DNA from: Herbaspirillum huttiense
GTDB lineage: Bacteria > Pseudomonadota > Gammaproteobacteria > Burkholderiales > Burkholderiaceae_D
Direction of reading: 5' to 3'
Assembly: GCF_004367745.1 (NCBI RefSeq)
Contig: NZ_CP037993.1
Location: forward strand, 2,914,001 to 2,978,000
DNA length: 64,000 bases
Positions 1-9,055 of the stretch are shown here, one piece after another. Below the pieces are notes generated by a model. It was not told the origin of the DNA. It made no database searches and saw only the letters and a program-made list of their open reading frames with translations. The position numbers were made by a program, and so were the translations under genes. Within the stretch, counting starts at the first letter, position 1. Every line of letters starts with the position of its first letter.

Positions 1-1
1 G

Positions 2-640
2 AAGACCAAGGACGAGATGGGCGTGCCGCAGACCCTGGTGGGCAACTTCCAGGGAACGGCCAAGGCCTTCGGTGATTCGCTGGCCTCGCAGCCTTATCTC
101 ATCGCGGCCGCCCTGATCGCGGTCTACATCGTGCTGGGCCTGCTCTACGAGAGCTACATCCATCCGCTGACCATTCTCTCCACGCTTCCCTCGGCCGGCG
201 TGGGGGCACTGCTGATCCTGATGATCGGCGGTTACGACCTGTCGGTGATCGCCCTGATCGGCATCATCCTGCTGATCGGCATCGTCAAGAAGAACGGCAT
301 CATGATGATCGACTTCGCCCTCACCGCCGAGCGCACCCAGGGCCTGAAGCCGGAAGAAGCGATCTACCAGGCCTGCCTGCTGCGCTTCCGTCCCATCATG
401 ATGACCACCATGTGCGCCCTGCTCTCGGGCCTGCCGCTCATGCTCGGCCATGGTGCCGGCTCCGAGCTGCGCCGTCCGCTGGGTTATGCCATGGTCGGCG
501 GCCTGGTGCTGTCGCAGGCGCTCACGCTCTTCACCACGCCGGTGGTCTACCTTTACCTGGACCGTGCGCACTACTGGTACGAACGCAAGAAGAAGGCAAG
601 GCAGGAACGCAAGGCCGCGCGCCTGGCGCAGGAACATTGA
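2..640 (+). CDS. RND efflux transporter permease, C-terminal part (MdtB/MdtC-like), cut by window start
   Basis: Inner-membrane proton-driven pump subunit of an RND tripartite efflux complex; only the last ~212 residues are in the window and the frame is open to the left edge. Five hydrophobic segments are visible, beginning around [20 protein letters not shown], and the motif [13 protein letters not shown] is typical of the MdtB/MdtC/AcrB transmembrane core. The tail is a highly basic cytoplasmic stretch ([20 protein letters not shown]). The next gene on the same strand is a two-component regulator 96 bases downstream, as baeSR follows mdtABC in enterics, so regulation of this pump by that pair is plausible but inferred. 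The substrate cannot be read from this fragment. Confidence 0.9.
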   Translation, partial: KTKDEMGVPQTLVGNFQGTAKAFGDSLASQPYLIAAALIAVYIVLGLLYESYIHPLTILSTLPSAGVGALLILMIGGYDLSVIALIGIILLIGIVKKNGIMMIDFALTAERTQGLKPEEAIYQACLLRFRPIMMTTMCALLSGLPLMLGHGAGSELRRPLGYAMVGGLVLSQALTLFTTPVVYLYLDRAHYWYERKKKARQERKAARLAQEH

Positions 641-697
641 CTCCGTAGCCTGTTCATCAACAAGGGGAGCCGGGAAGGTAGAATCCGGCATGGGCCG

Positions 698-720
698 GCG
701 CCGGGGAATGTTCCCGGCGC
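698..720 (+). other. GC-rich hairpin between RND gene and response regulator
   Basis: GCGCCGGG and CCCGGCGC form an 8-bp stem whose loop can extend the pairing (AA/TT) with one bulged G. It lies between the pump stop and the regulator start (737). There is no T-run after it, so it is not a standard intrinsic terminator; it could be a processing or attenuation structure, or simply part of the leader of the regulator mRNA. Confidence 0.4.
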
Positions 721-736
721 GGCCAGTGGAGACCGA

Positions 737-1429
737 ATGAAGATCCTGATAGTCGAAGACGAGCAAAAGATGTCCGAATACCTCTGCAAGGGCCTCACCG
801 AGCAGGGATGCGCGGTGGATGTGGCCAGCAACGGCATCGACGGGCAGCACCTGGCGATCCAGCATGACTACGACGTCATCGTGCTGGACGTGATGCTGCC
901 GGGCCTGGATGGCTTTGCCGTGCTGCGTTCGCTGCGTACCGTCAAGCAGACGCCGGTCATCATGCTGACCGCGCGCGACAGCGTGGAAGACCGCATCAAG
1001 GGCTTGCATGATGGCGCCGATGATTACCTCATCAAGCCGTTCTCCTTCCTGGAACTGCTGGCCCGCCTGCAGGCCCTGACCCGCCGTGGCCGCGTGCAGG
1101 AAGCGCCGCAGCTGCGCATCGGCGACCTGCAGATCGACCTGATCTCGCGCAAGGCCTTCCGGGGCGGGCTGCGCATCGATCTCACCGCCAAGGAGTTCGC
1201 CCTGCTGGCCGTGATGGCACGCAGACAGGGCGAGATCCTCTCCAAGACCGCCATCGCCGAACTGGTCTGGGACATGAATTTCGACAGCAATACCAACGTG
1301 GTGGAAGTCGCCATCAAGCGCCTGCGCGCCAAGATCGACGCGCCCTTCGAGCAGAAGCTGCTGCATACCGTGCGCGGCATGGGCTACGTGCTGGAGCCGC
1401 GCGCCACCTCCGAAGCCGGCGATGAGTGA
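737..1429 (+). CDS. OmpR-family response regulator, heavy-metal type (CusR/CopR/IrlR-like)
   Basis: 230-residue transcription factor: receiver domain at ~1-115 with phospho-acceptor Asp51 ([10 protein letters not shown]), conserved Thr in MLTARD and Lys in IKPFSF, followed by a winged-helix DNA-binding domain (~125-222, ending in [13 protein letters not shown]). Sequence style is that of the CusR/CopR/CzcR subgroup that responds to metals or envelope damage. It overlaps the start of the kinase gene by 8 bases, so the two are translated together. The likely target is the upstream RND pump and itself, but no clear CusR-type palindrome was seen in the short upstream gap. Specific ligand unknown. 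Confidence 0.93.
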   Translation: MKILIVEDEQKMSEYLCKGLTEQGCAVDVASNGIDGQHLAIQHDYDVIVLDVMLPGLDGFAVLRSLRTVKQTPVIMLTARDSVEDRIKGLHDGADDYLIKPFSFLELLARLQALTRRGRVQEAPQLRIGDLQIDLISRKAFRGGLRIDLTAKEFALLAVMARRQGEILSKTAIAELVWDMNFDSNTNVVEVAIKRLRAKIDAPFEQKLLHTVRGMGYVLEPRATSEAGDE

Positions 1430-2849
1430 GACCGCTGCCACGCCGGTCAAGAAGCGCCGCCTGCCGCTGCGCCAATCCATCACCGCGCGGCTGGTGCTGA
1501 TGTCGGCGGCGTCGGCCCTGTTGATCTTCGCGGTGGCCGGCGTGGTGCTCTACACCGTCCTGAAGGGGGAACTGCTGCGCCATGAGCGCGATGCCCTCTT
1601 CACCACCCTCAATGACATCAGCTACCAGATCGAGCGCGCCGGCAATACCGAGCGCTGGGCCCGCGTGCAGTTGAAGCTGTCGACGCTCTCGCAAGCCGAC
1701 CAGCACGTGTTCTTCTGGATCGCCAGCGATGATCCCCGCTACACCTATGGCGACCTGACGCGGCTCGCGCCCTCGGCCATCAATCATGCCGACGGCAAAC
1801 AGGTCGGCCGCCTGCACCTGCCGGGACGCGCCTATCCACTGCACATCATGACGCGCACCCTGCCGGCCTTCGAGGTTCGTCCTGAAGTGCGCGTGACGGT
1901 CGGTGTCGATGGCGCTCCCTACTTCGAGATGCGCCGCACCTTCCTGCTGGCCACCAGCATTTCTTCGCTGCTGGGCATCGTGCTGGCGGTCATCTCCAGC
2001 TACTGGATCGCTCGAGCGGGGCTGGCCCCGCTGCGGCGCATGTCGGCGCGCGCGCAAAGCTTCTCGCCACGCAAACTGTCAGCTCGCATGCCGGTGGAAG
2101 CCTTGCCGGAAGAATTGTCGGTATTGGCCGATGCCTTCAACGGCGCGCTCGAACGCATCGAGCAGGCCTATACGCAACTGGAAGCCTTCAATGCGGACGT
2201 GGCCCATGAGTTGCGCACGCCGCTGGCCAACCTGATCGGCGAGACCCAGGTGGCGCTGGCGCGCGAACGCAGTGCGGGGGAATTCAAGGACGTGCTGCAA
2301 TCGAACCTGGAAGAGCTGGACCGCATCCGTTCCATCGTCAACGACATGCTGTTCCTGGCGCGATCCGACCAGGGCGAAGCAGCCACTGCCCGGGTACCGG
2401 TGCGGGTCGCCGAAGCGGTGCAGAAGACCGTGGATTTCTTCGAGTTCGTGCTGGACGACACCGGCATGTCCATCACCGTGGCGGGCGATCTGGAGGCCAC
2501 GGCCACCATGGAAACGGCGCTCTTCAAACGCGCCCTCACCAACCTGATCCAGAACGCCATCCAGCATTCGCCGCAGGGCGCGCAATTGCGCATCGACATT
2601 TCCGGCGGCGAAGAGATGGTGCGCGTGGCCGTCACCAATCCCGGCCCGGCCATCGACGAGCAACACCTGCCGCGCCTGTTCGACCGCTTCTACCGCGTCG
2701 ACAGCGCGCGCCAGGACATCAACGGCAGCCACGGCCACGGCCTGGGGCTGGCCATCGTCAAGGCAGTGGCCCGCATGCATGGCGGGCGCGCTTTTGCCAG
2801 CAGCAGCGGCGGGCACAATACCATCGGCTTCACCATCGCGCGCCAGTGA
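1422..2849 (+). CDS. Sensor histidine kinase, CusS/heavy-metal sensor type
   Basis: 475-residue inner-membrane kinase, partner of the preceding regulator. A first membrane helix lies at ~22-48, a periplasmic sensor region follows to ~170, and a second helix ([20 protein letters not shown]) leads into HAMP. The HisKA box [13 protein letters not shown] carries His262; the HATPase domain has an N box ([11 protein letters not shown]), a variant G1 region (VTNPGPAI) and a [17 protein letters not shown]2 motif. The G1 box reads NPGP rather than DxGxG, as is common in this kinase subgroup. The start ATG lies inside the end of the regulator gene (ATGAGTGA), giving tight coupling. The stimulus (metal or envelope stress) is inferred from subgroup only. 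Confidence 0.92.
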   Translation: MSETAATPVKKRRLPLRQSITARLVLMSAASALLIFAVAGVVLYTVLKGELLRHERDALFTTLNDISYQIERAGNTERWARVQLKLSTLSQADQHVFFWIASDDPRYTYGDLTRLAPSAINHADGKQVGRLHLPGRAYPLHIMTRTLPAFEVRPEVRVTVGVDGAPYFEMRRTFLLATSISSLLGIVLAVISSYWIARAGLAPLRRMSARAQSFSPRKLSARMPVEALPEELSVLADAFNGALERIEQAYTQLEAFNADVAHELRTPLANLIGETQVALARERSAGEFKDVLQSNLEELDRIRSIVNDMLFLARSDQGEAATARVPVRVAEAVQKTVDFFEFVLDDTGMSITVAGDLEATATMETALFKRALTNLIQNAIQHSPQGAQLRIDISGGEEMVRVAVTNPGPAIDEQHLPRLFDRFYRVDSARQDINGSHGHGLGLAIVKAVARMHGGRAFASSSGGHNTIGFTIARQ

Positions 2850-2880
2850 GCGCGCCGGTTGTGCGCAATGGCGCAATGAC

Positions 2881-3831
2881 TCAATAACCTCGCTTGAGAT
2901 CCACGTTGGCGGCGATCTCGCCGGTGTTGCGATAGCGGCGGATATTGGCGGCAACGATGGCTGAAGCGGTACCCGAATCGGTCGGTGCCGAACAATGCGG
3001 CAGTACCGTCACCGCAGGATGCGACCACGGCCACGCCTCCGGCGGCAAGGGCTCGGTAGCGAACACGTCCAGCACCGCGTGACGCAACTTGCCTGCATCC
3101 AGCGCCTGGCGCAGCGCCTCATCATCGATGATCGGCCCGCGTGCGAAATTGATGAGATCTGCCTGCGGGGGCAGCAGCGCCAGCCGCGCTGCATCCAGCA
3201 GTCCGCGCGTTTCGGCCGTCAAAGGCAGCAGGCAGACCAGAATGTCGGTCTGTGCCAGCATCTCCGCCAGCCCGTCCATGCCGCTGTAGGTCCGCACGTC
3301 CGGCACGTTGCGCGCACTGCGGCTCCAGCCCAGCACCGGGAAACGCGCCTGGCGCAATGCCACGGCTGCCGCTTCACCCAGCGCGCCCAGGCCGAGGATG
3401 CCGACGCGGCGCTGCTCCGGCAGCACATAGTCCAGCGGCCTCCATTGCCGCGCCTGTTGCTGGCGCGCGTAATGCGGCATGTCGCGATGCAGGTAGAGCG
3501 TCCAGGCCAGCACGGCTTCGGCCATGGTGGCGGCCAGGCGCGGATCGACCAGGCGCGTGATCTGCAAGTCGCTCTGTCCGAGATCGGCCACCAGCCGCTC
3601 CACCCCCGCCCAGACGCTATGCACCCACTGCAGTTGCGGCAACAATGTCAGTTGCGCCGGATCAGGATTGGCGACGATGGCCACGCGGCATTGCGCGCGT
3701 TGGTCTTCGTCCAGCTCGCTGAAGGCGATGATCTCTTCCTCCGGCATGGCTGCACGCAGAGCCTGCAACCATGCCGCTACCGCAGCGGCATCACTCTGGC
3801 TGACGAAGGGGATGGGCGCAGGCGCACTCAT
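2881..3831 (-). CDS. ghrA: Glyoxylate/hydroxypyruvate reductase A-type 2-hydroxyacid dehydrogenase
   Basis: 316-residue cytoplasmic NAD(P)H-dependent D-2-hydroxyacid dehydrogenase that would reduce glyoxylate or hydroxypyruvate. The nucleotide-binding motif GILGLGALGEA is at about residue 140, followed by the family signature INFARGPIIDDEAL with its catalytic Arg, the Glu of the FATEPLP region, and the catalytic His in VLPHCSAPT. The N-terminus MSAPAPIPFVSQ was chosen because an in-frame upward extension would run through the neighbour VOC gene. Start and VOC stop overlap by 4 bases (ATGA), so the two are one operon. Substrate preference within GhrA is inferred. Confidence 0.85.
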   Translation of the reverse strand: MSAPAPIPFVSQSDAAAVAAWLQALRAAMPEEEIIAFSELDEDQRAQCRVAIVANPDPAQLTLLPQLQWVHSVWAGVERLVADLGQSDLQITRLVDPRLAATMAEAVLAWTLYLHRDMPHYARQQQARQWRPLDYVLPEQRRVGILGLGALGEAAAVALRQARFPVLGWSRSARNVPDVRTYSGMDGLAEMLAQTDILVCLLPLTAETRGLLDAARLALLPPQADLINFARGPIIDDEALRQALDAGKLRHAVLDVFATEPLPPEAWPWSHPAVTVLPHCSAPTDSGTASAIVAANIRRYRNTGEIAANVDLKRGY

Positions 3832-4244
3832 TTCGCGTACACCGTCGCCAGATCGCGGAAGCCCTTGACTTCGATGGGGTTGCCCGAGGGATCGAGGAAG
3901 AACATCGTCGCCTGCTCGCCCGGCTCGCCCGCAAAGCGGATCTGCGGGGCCAGCACGAATTGCACCTCGCCGCTGGCGCTGAGGCGATCCGCCAGTTGCT
4001 GCCATTCATCCAGTTGCAGGATCACGCCCAGATGCGGCATCGGCACCAGATGATGGCCGACATGGCCGGTATTGCTCACGGCAAACGGTTCACCCAGGTG
4101 CAGCGAAAGTTGATGGCCGAAGAAATCGATGTCGACCCAGGTTTCGGTGCTGCGCCCTTCGGCGCAACCCAGCAGGTCGCAATAGAAGCGGCGCGACTGG
4201 TCGAGGTCGCGCACGTGGTAGGCCAGGTGGAAGATGGATGGCAT
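3828..4244 (-). CDS. VOC (glyoxalase/dioxygenase fold) protein
   Basis: 138-residue vicinal-oxygen-chelate protein built of two beta-alpha-beta-beta-beta halves. It opens with FHLAYHVRDLDQSRRFYCDL, the usual first metal-ligand His region, and has LSLHLGEP and MFFLDPSGNPIEVKGF near the end, the last giving the typical terminal metal Glu. It resembles the glyoxalase-like proteins annotated as lactoylglutathione lyase or dioxygenase of unknown substrate. It is the first gene of a two-gene operon with the hydroxyacid dehydrogenase, suggesting clearance of a reactive carbonyl or glyoxylate-related compound. The ATG at MPSIFHLAYHV is preferred over an upstream one because the family begins here. 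Confidence 0.85.
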   Translation of the reverse strand: MPSIFHLAYHVRDLDQSRRFYCDLLGCAEGRSTETWVDIDFFGHQLSLHLGEPFAVSNTGHVGHHLVPMPHLGVILQLDEWQQLADRLSASGEVQFVLAPQIRFAGEPGEQATMFFLDPSGNPIEVKGFRDLATVYAK

Positions 4245-4356
4245 GGACAGTCCCGGATCGGCAGGCAGGTTGCGAAAGCCGACAAGCATACCGCAACCGT
4301 CATGCTTGTATGGAAACAAGCCGAAGATGCTTCCCTACAAGAGCCACGGGGCAGGA

Positions 4357-4370
4357 TTGACATGCGTCAA
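4357..4370 (+). promoter_or_regulatory. FNR/ANR-type operator upstream of the universal stress gene
   Basis: TTGACATGCGTCAA is a perfect 5+5 inverted repeat with a 4-base spacer and fits the FNR/ANR/DNR pattern TTGAY-N4-RTCAA. It lies 104 bases before the usp start codon. A TAATCT at 4412-4417 can serve as -10; with a start near 4424 the operator centre is at about -61, the spacing of class I FNR promoters. The element itself is seen; the regulator is inferred. Confidence 0.7.
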
Positions 4371-4473
4371 GCAGTTCGGGATTTGCGCTGGACGCATGGA
4401 GGTGCCCGGCCTAATCTGCCTGCATGGCATCCCGCCCCGGATGTCTTCCCCCACGAATTTCCGAGGAGCCACC

Positions 4474-5298
4474 ATGAGCTACAAGTCCATCCTGGTCCAC
4501 GTCGACCAGTCGCGTCACGCCGCCCAGCGCATCCGCATTGCCGCCGAGCTGGCCCGCGCACAGCAGGCGCACCTGATCGGCAGCGCCGTCAGCGGCATCT
4601 CCAGCTTCATCACCATGGAAGGCGCGGCCTACATCGCGGCGCAGATGGATGGTTTCCGCGACCGCGCGCTGGCCGCGCTGGAAAATTTCGACAAGATCGC
4701 CAACAGCGTCGGCGTGCCCTCCTGCGAAAAGCGTTTCGTCGATGACGACGCCGAGGGTGGACTGGCCCTGCAGGCGCGCTATGCCGACCTGGTAGTGGTG
4801 AGCCAGGCCGACCTGGACGATGCCGATGACAGTTTCCTCACCGACCTGCCCGAGTACGTCATGCTCAATTCACCGCGCCCGGTGCTCATCATCCCCAGCG
4901 CCGGTGAATTCAAGCAGGTAGGCAAGAATGCCCTGATCGCTTGGGATGGCAGCATGGAATCGACCCGCGCCATCACGGCCGCCCTGCCCCTGCTGCGCCA
5001 GGCCGACAACGTGACGGTGGTGCTGTTCAACTCCGACAAGCGCCTGGGCACCCACGGCGAGCAACCCGGCGCCGACATCGCGCTCTATCTCGCGCGCCAT
5101 GGCGTGAAGGTGGAAGTGGCACAGGAACAGACCACGCTCGATATCGGCAATGCCCTGCTCTCGCTGGCTGCCGACAAGGGCTCCGACCTGCTGGTCATGG
5201 GCGGCTACGGACACACCCGCTTCCGCGAAGTGCTGCTGGGCGGCGTGACGCTGACCATCCTCAAGACCATGACCCTGCCGGTGCTGATGGCGCACTGA
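4474..5298 (+). CDS. Universal stress protein with two tandem Usp domains
   Basis: 274-residue cytoplasmic UspA-family protein. The N-terminal half starts SYKSILVHVDQS and lacks a clean nucleotide loop; the C-terminal half has the ATP-binding signature G-x2-G-x9-G-(S/T) in VMGGYGHTRFREVLLGGVT. Such tandem Usp proteins in proteobacteria are often induced by low oxygen or redox stress, which agrees with the FNR-type operator upstream. The start is set by CGAGGAG about 6 bases before ATG at 4474; longer in-frame openings upstream run through the operator and have no Shine-Dalgarno sequence. It stands alone, divergent from the VOC operon. Confidence 0.92.
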   Translation: MSYKSILVHVDQSRHAAQRIRIAAELARAQQAHLIGSAVSGISSFITMEGAAYIAAQMDGFRDRALAALENFDKIANSVGVPSCEKRFVDDDAEGGLALQARYADLVVVSQADLDDADDSFLTDLPEYVMLNSPRPVLIIPSAGEFKQVGKNALIAWDGSMESTRAITAALPLLRQADNVTVVLFNSDKRLGTHGEQPGADIALYLARHGVKVEVAQEQTTLDIGNALLSLAADKGSDLLVMGGYGHTRFREVLLGGVTLTILKTMTLPVLMAH

Positions 5299-5323
5299 CA
5301 CCGTCAGGATGCCTTGCGCGGCG

Positions 5324-6574
5324 TCACCGCGCTTCCACCACCGGCCCCTCGCGGGCCGGTGTCTTTTGAGCGGCCAGACGCTCGCGCTGCTGCAGCCGGG
5401 CACGGCGCTTGCGCACCCAGATGATCACGCCTGTTACCGACAGCATTGCCACCAGCACGCCCATCAGCGAGATCAGCACGCGTCCCGTCAGCCCGAGAAT
5501 GCGGCCGGAATGCAGCGGGAATTGCGCCTGCAGGAAGATATCGCCTGCACTGCCGCGTCCCGGGATCTTGCCGCCTTCATAGGCGCCGCTCATGGCATCG
5601 AAATACAGCCAGGCATTGCCGAGGCCCACATCGCCATGGTCATTGCCCGGCTGGAAGAAGCCTACGCCATAGACCCCGAACATGCCCGAGTAGAAGACCC
5701 CGCCGACCGGCTCCGTCAGGCCCACCTTCTCGCCTTGCGCGCGTCCCAGCGCCACCGCTTCCTCGCGTGAAATACGCGGTTCCGGCACCTTCTCGGGCGC
5801 AATCGGCGTACGCGTGTCGAAGGGGCCCGCAGTCAGGGTGGAAACGCTTTGCAGAATCGGACGCATGACCTGCCGCTCCAGATTCATCGACACCGACGTC
5901 ACCGCCAACACCAGCAGCAAGCCCCAGATCCAGACGCCGCCCGAGCGGTGCAGGTCGAAGTTGAGCTTGTGCCCACCCTCGCGCCAGCGGAAGGCCAGCG
6001 ACTTGCGCCAGCTGCGCCAGTTGGGGAAGGACAGATAGAGCGCAATGAAGCAATCCAGCGCCCACACGATCCCGATGATGCCCATCAGCCAGATGCCGGT
6101 CTCGATCCCGCCCATGTCCGGCAGGTGCATCGTGTAATGCAGTTTGTAGAGGAAAGGCAGCAGGTTTTCACGCGCCAGCGAAATCGCGCCCCACATGCGG
6201 CGGCCCTGTATTTCACCGGTCACCGGATCGACCGCGATCTGGTTGTAATCCAGGACCGGCAGCTTGCCGGTAGCCGGATCCAGGCGCGGTTCGACCATCA
6301 TGCTGATGGTATGGCCGGGCTCGGCTTCGGTGAGCACATAGGTCACGCGCAGCTTGGGCTCGGCCGCTTCCACGCGCCGCGCCAGTTCCAGCCCGGGCAA
6401 GGGCTGCCCGGCGTCCGGACGGTCGGCGCTGCGGGCATGGAACAGTTGCGGATTGAGCCAGGCATCCAGTTCGTGATCCCAGGAGATCAGCGCGCCGGTC
6501 ACGCCGGCGATGAACAGGAACACGGCCACGGCCAGGCCGAACCAGCGATGGAGGAGGACGAGAAGTGCGCGCAT
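5324..6574 (-). CDS. PepSY-associated transmembrane protein (iron-uptake linked)
   Basis: 416-residue inner-membrane protein of the PepSY_TM family. It starts with a membrane helix (RWFGLAVAVFLFIAGVTGALI, where WDHELD follows), has a periplasmic region with DPVTGEI, two middle helices around residues 155-235, and a last helix near 365-390 (LISLMGVLVAMLSVTGVIIW) ending in a basic tail. Conserved His residues in LLPFLYKLHYTMHL and FDLHRSGG fit the family, which is linked with ferric-siderophore reduction after TonB-dependent import. It follows the siderophore receptor gene on the same strand after 66 bases, so the two probably form one operon. The exact reductase role is family knowledge, not shown here. 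Confidence 0.88.
   Translation of the reverse strand: MRALLVLLHRWFGLAVAVFLFIAGVTGALISWDHELDAWLNPQLFHARSADRPDAGQPLPGLELARRVEAAEPKLRVTYVLTEAEPGHTISMMVEPRLDPATGKLPVLDYNQIAVDPVTGEIQGRRMWGAISLARENLLPFLYKLHYTMHLPDMGGIETGIWLMGIIGIVWALDCFIALYLSFPNWRSWRKSLAFRWREGGHKLNFDLHRSGGVWIWGLLLVLAVTSVSMNLERQVMRPILQSVSTLTAGPFDTRTPIAPEKVPEPRISREEAVALGRAQGEKVGLTEPVGGVFYSGMFGVYGVGFFQPGNDHGDVGLGNAWLYFDAMSGAYEGGKIPGRGSAGDIFLQAQFPLHSGRILGLTGRVLISLMGVLVAMLSVTGVIIWVRKRRARLQQRERLAAQKTPAREGPVVEAR
5339..5367 (+). terminator. Probable intrinsic terminator of the usp gene
   Basis: CACCGGCCC and GGGCCGGTG form a perfect 9-bp stem with a 5-base loop, followed on the plus strand by TCTTTT. It is 40 bases after the usp stop and sits inside the 3' end of the opposing PepSY gene. 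Confidence 0.6.
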
Positions 6575-6640
6575 GGGCTGGATTACCTGGCTAATTGGCG
6601 GAGTGATTCAGGGACTGCCGGGAGGGCGACCATGACCAGA

Positions 6641-8830
6641 TCAGAAATCGACCTTGGCCGACACGCTGAAGGTACGCGGGTCACCCGGCTTGATGTAGTT
6701 CTCGTACTGGTATTGCCAGTAACGCTTGTCCAGCAGGTTGTTCACCGAGGCCCGGAAAGTCGTGTCGTGCTGGCCAATGCGCGTGGTGTAGCTGGCACCG
6801 AGGTTGAACAGCGTATAGCTGGCCAGTTCGATGTCGTTGGCGGCGCGGGCCATGGTGCTGCCGGTGAATTTGGCATCGGCGGAGAGCTTCAGGCCAGCGA
6901 CTTGCGGCACCAGATAGGCGACCGATGCGGTCGCCATGTTGCGCGGCGCACCGGCCACGCGATTGCCGTTGTAGGTATTGCCCTTGTCGTACTTGGCATC
7001 CAGCAGCATGAGGCTGCCGGCCACTTGCCACTGCGCGGTCGGACGATAGGCTGCGCCCAGTTCCAGCCCCTGGTAGTTGGACTGGCCATCCTGCACCAGC
7101 GCCCCGTTGAGCGTGTATTCCGAGGCGCGTTCGATACGGAACAGCGCAGCGGTGGCACTCCAGTTCTGCTGATCGGTCTTGGCACCGACCTCGTACTGCT
7201 TGCTCTTGAGCGGCTTCAGCTGGCTGCCGTAGTTGGTGTCATCCTTGGACGGTACGCCGCCCTGCTCCAGCGATTCCACATAGCTGGTGTAAAGGGTGGT
7301 ATTGCGCTCGGGCTTGAACATCAAGGCTACCGTAGGCGTCAAGGCCGACTTGTCGTAGCGCGAACTGAGGGTGCCGCTGGTGCTGAAATTATCCTGGCGG
7401 AACTGGTTGTAGCGGCCACCGGCCAGCAGCGACCAGCGCTCCGAGAAGTTCAGCGTATCGCTGGCGAAGACCGCCTGCTGGGTAATGATGGCGTTGTGAT
7501 AGGTCTGCAGCGCGGTGCTGCTGTAATACGCATTGGTGTTCTGCGTATAGAGATTGCCGGTACCGATCTGCTTGTACACCGAGCTGATCGAATAATCATT
7601 CACCTGCTTTTGCGACGAGGCCCCCAGCACCAGCTGATGATCGATGCTGCCGGTGCGGGCATTGCCTTCCAGCATGGCCTGCCACTGGTCGAAGGTGTGG
7701 CCTTCGCGGCTGTCCGAGCGCCAGTCGGTGTAGTTGCCGGCGGCATCCGAGAGCATCGCGATGTCCTCATTGCGGAAGCGCTTGGAGGTGCTGTGGCTGT
7801 AGCTGAGGTTGGCCTTCCAGTCCGGGTTGAGGCGATAGGTCAGCCCGGTCTGGTAGAGCTGGAAGTTGGTATCGAGATGCTGGCCCGGACCGACCAGGGT
7901 CTTGTCGGCCCCGCTGACCACCGACGGCAGGCGGCTGCCGGTCAGGCTGCTGGTGACGACCGACGGCGTCTGGTCGGTGGAATTGCTGTTCTGCCAGATG
8001 GCCTGGAAATCCCAGGTCAGGTCGCGCGTGAGGCGTCCGTCCAGCGCCAGCGAAGCGGAATTGCGGCGGATGTGGCCTTCATTGAAGGTCTCGCCCTGGT
8101 CATGCGTGACATTGAGGCGATAGCCGAACATGTTGTCGTTGCCGAAGCGCCCGCCGAGATCGACGTGCTCGCTCCAGATGCTGTTGCTGGTATAGCCCAC
8201 CGAGACGCTGCGCACCGGGGTGTCGGTCGGCTTCTTGGTGACGTAGTTGAGCACCCCGCCCGGCGAGCCGAAGCCATACATGAAACCGGCCGAGCCCTTG
8301 AGCAGGTCGACGCGCTCGAAGTGATCGTAGGGCAGCGTGATCCCATAGCCGAGGAAGGGCTTGCCATCGATGCGGAAGGAATTCTGCCAGTCCGCCGGCA
8401 AGCCGCGAATGGTGATGTACGAAGCCCAGGCGCTGTAGCCACCGCTGTTGTCGCTGACCGAGGCCTCGTTGTAGAACAGATCGCCGAGCTTGTTGACCTG
8501 CTTGTCGGCCAGATCCGCAGCCGTGATGCTGGTAACGGAAAAGGGTGTATCCAGCAGCGAACGCGATCCGAGCGCACCGGCGCTGGACTGGCTTTGCAGG
8601 TGCTGCGTTCCCTCGCCTGCAGCAGGGGCCGAGACGGTCACGGTCGGCAATTGGCCGGCGCTACTGTCATTGGCGGCAGCGGCCGCGCTGTCGGTGGCGG
8701 ACTGCGCCAGCACCAGCGCAGGAGAGCCGGCCAGCGCCATGCTGATGAATACCGGACGGAGAGCACGGGACATGGCGCTGGGGCGGGCGCGCAGGGACGA
8801 CTGGAGCAAGGGATTCCTCTTCATATTCAT
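6641..8830 (-). CDS. TonB-dependent ferric-siderophore receptor
   Basis: 729-residue outer-membrane beta-barrel receptor. A signal peptide ends near ALVLAQS, a TonB-box-like PTVTVSA follows at ~60, then the plug domain (DTPFSVTSITAADLADKQ, GFGSPGGVLNYVTKKP) and a long barrel ending in KVDF with the expected C-terminal Phe. No N-terminal STN signalling domain is present, so it is not a FecA-type transducer. The plug motifs place it with hydroxamate/catecholate siderophore receptors; ligand not known. The first ATG pair (MNMK) allows a start two codons later. A Fur-like AT-rich site lies immediately upstream, and a PepSY protein follows downstream. Confidence 0.92.
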   Translation of the reverse strand: MNMKRNPLLQSSLRARPSAMSRALRPVFISMALAGSPALVLAQSATDSAAAAANDSSAGQLPTVTVSAPAAGEGTQHLQSQSSAGALGSRSLLDTPFSVTSITAADLADKQVNKLGDLFYNEASVSDNSGGYSAWASYITIRGLPADWQNSFRIDGKPFLGYGITLPYDHFERVDLLKGSAGFMYGFGSPGGVLNYVTKKPTDTPVRSVSVGYTSNSIWSEHVDLGGRFGNDNMFGYRLNVTHDQGETFNEGHIRRNSASLALDGRLTRDLTWDFQAIWQNSNSTDQTPSVVTSSLTGSRLPSVVSGADKTLVGPGQHLDTNFQLYQTGLTYRLNPDWKANLSYSHSTSKRFRNEDIAMLSDAAGNYTDWRSDSREGHTFDQWQAMLEGNARTGSIDHQLVLGASSQKQVNDYSISSVYKQIGTGNLYTQNTNAYYSSTALQTYHNAIITQQAVFASDTLNFSERWSLLAGGRYNQFRQDNFSTSGTLSSRYDKSALTPTVALMFKPERNTTLYTSYVESLEQGGVPSKDDTNYGSQLKPLKSKQYEVGAKTDQQNWSATAALFRIERASEYTLNGALVQDGQSNYQGLELGAAYRPTAQWQVAGSLMLLDAKYDKGNTYNGNRVAGAPRNMATASVAYLVPQVAGLKLSADAKFTGSTMARAANDIELASYTLFNLGASYTTRIGQHDTTFRASVNNLLDKRYWQYQYENYIKPGDPRTFSVSAKVDF

Positions 8831-9055
8831 TTTATTTAATACGAACGATAATAGTTCTTATTTATTTTATGGAATATGACAGAAAAAGGAAACCTTCCTT
8901 ACAAAGTTTCTGAAGTCCCTGCCCTGACTTCTCGAAATGATTCGACGCAGTGCTGCAAAAATTACTGATTGTGATTGATCTCTTGCCGCCTATGCGCCAC
9001 AGGCTGAGCGATGGCTTTATCTTCCCTGCTTTTCCTCCTGTGAAAGAGAGTGCAT
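8831..9055. other. Divergent intergenic region, siderophore receptor / PAAR gene
   Basis: 225 bases, markedly AT-rich next to the receptor start. It holds the Fur-like sequence at 8841-8862 and the PAAR gene ribosome site near 9043-9050. No other gene or repeat was found. Confidence 0.6.
8841..8862 (-). promoter_or_regulatory. Fur-box-like sequence
   Basis: The segment contains GATAATAGTTCTTATT, i.e. GATAAT-type hexamers in partly inverted arrangement, 10-30 bases before the receptor start codon. It matches the general Fur consensus only in part, but position, AT-content and the downstream gene support iron-dependent repression. Confidence 0.45.

Noticed and set aside
5849..8839. 996-codon open frame on the plus strand, opposite PepSY and the siderophore receptor
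   Set aside because: It is antisense to two clear genes, begins with no ribosome site and reads like a translated complement (His/Gln/Arg/Gly-rich, no domain). Such frames are expected in GC-rich DNA.
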